A stretch of DNA of 64,000 bases from Rossellomorea vietnamensis (GTDB lineage Bacteria; Bacillota; Bacilli; Bacillales; Bacillaceae_B), in assembly GCF_008180415.1 (NCBI RefSeq), contig NZ_VTEI01000001.1, positions 102,468 through 166,467 of the forward strand, written 5' to 3'. The notes under the pieces are model-generated. The model had not been told where the DNA came from. It did not search any database and saw nothing but the letters and a program-made list of their open reading frames with translations. Positions within the stretch are counted from its first letter, which is position 1, and each line of letters opens with the position of its first letter. Shown here piece after piece: positions 63,740 to 64,000 of the stretch. The position numbers and the translations under genes were made by a program.

Positions 63740-64000
63740 TTAAGTGAGTCAACAGATGACGCACGTGAGGACATGAGTTGGACTTTTCGGGCATAGACGT
63801 GTACCCAGACGGCGCGGGTGAGGACATGAGTCGGCGTTTCCGGCCAAGACGTGTACCCAGACGACGCGGGTGAGGACATGAGTTGGCGTTTCCGGCCAAG
63901 ACGTGTACCCAGACGACGCGGGTGAGGACATGAGTCGGCAGTTTCAGACAGAGATATGTATCCAGAAAACGCATGTGATGACATGAGTTGGACTTTTCGG
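63740..64000. repeat. Tandem array of ~52-bp units (array 4), runs off the window
   Basis: GTGAGGACATGAGT recurs at 63765, 63818, 63870, 63922 and, as GTGATGACATGAGT, at 63975: spacing 53, 52, 52 and 53 bases. Each unit continues with TGGCGTTTCCGGCCAAGACG and TGTACCCAGACGACGCGG. Middle units are nearly identical, outer ones diverge. Short open frames cross it in all minus-strand frames because the period is not a multiple of three; they are not genes. The far end lies outside the window. Confidence 0.95.

Noticed and set aside
63603..63984. Minus-strand open frames with repeated SSPASSGYTSWPE-like motifs
   Set aside because: They are translations of the 52-53 bp tandem array in all three frames.

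Overview
The window is a chromosomal segment of an endospore-forming member of the Bacillaceae. It holds sporulation genes (yunB, bofC, spoVB, safA, a YhcN/YlaJ-family lipoprotein, an RsfA-type regulator), T-box leaders on aminoacyl-tRNA synthetase genes, strong AAGGAGG-type ribosome binding sites with frequent TTG/GTG starts, and gene order matching the yrhC-to-safA (yrr/yrv/yrz/yrb) block of Bacillus subtilis. It is not B. subtilis itself: several genes of that block are absent, others are inserted, and the intergenic spaces are full of repeats. The genus cannot be fixed from this sequence alone.

Layout, left to right. 1-5.1 kb: a tiny peptide gene, yrhC, mtnN, yrzA, yrrS and pbpI. 5.4-7.4 kb: yunB, a 52-bp-period hairpin array, greA. 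7.6-16.4 kb: udk, trmR, mltG, yrzB, ruvX, ireB-type yrzL, alaS with an alanine T-box, yrrI, yrzQ, yrzR. 16.5-22.6 kb: recD2, yrrB, mnmA, the cysteine desulfurase yrvO and the cysteine regulator cymR. 23.4-30.3 kb: rarA, a five-gene GntR/ABC-transporter operon with its own operator, an RsfA-like gene, tcdA. 30.7-34.5 kb: 6S-1 RNA, then hisS-aspS with a T-box. 34.5-48.3 kb: a small HTH-like protein, an SH3b amidase, dtd, relA, apt, recJ, yrvD, a cation diffusion facilitator, secDF, comN. 48.4-59.3 kb: spoVB, yrbG, an ArsB/NhaD-type carrier, yrzE, yajC-tgt-queA, yrzS, ruvBA, bofC. 59.6-63.5 kb: spore lipoprotein, CotS-like kinase, safA.

Functionally the block combines translation and tRNA modification (alaS, hisS, aspS, mnmA with its sulfur donor yrvO, trmR, tcdA, tgt, queA, dtd), stringent response and purine salvage (relA, apt), recombination and repair (recD2, rarA, recJ, ruvA, ruvB, ruvX), protein export (secDF, yajC, comN), cell wall work (pbpI, mltG, amidase) and spore formation.

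The most unusual content is intergenic. Four tandem arrays of unrelated sequence (about 6.37-6.83 kb, 36.76-36.95 kb, 51.1-51.45 kb and 63.74 kb to the window end), plus a two-unit remnant near 43.9 kb, share nearly the same 52-53 bp period, close to five B-DNA turns. Separately there is a MITE-like family with terminal inverted repeats and 6-bp target duplications at all four intact copies (22.94, 49.97, 53.41 and 58.43 kb), and a family of large GC-rich hairpins that is tandemly amplified at 40.0-40.5 kb and forms mosaics with the MITE core.
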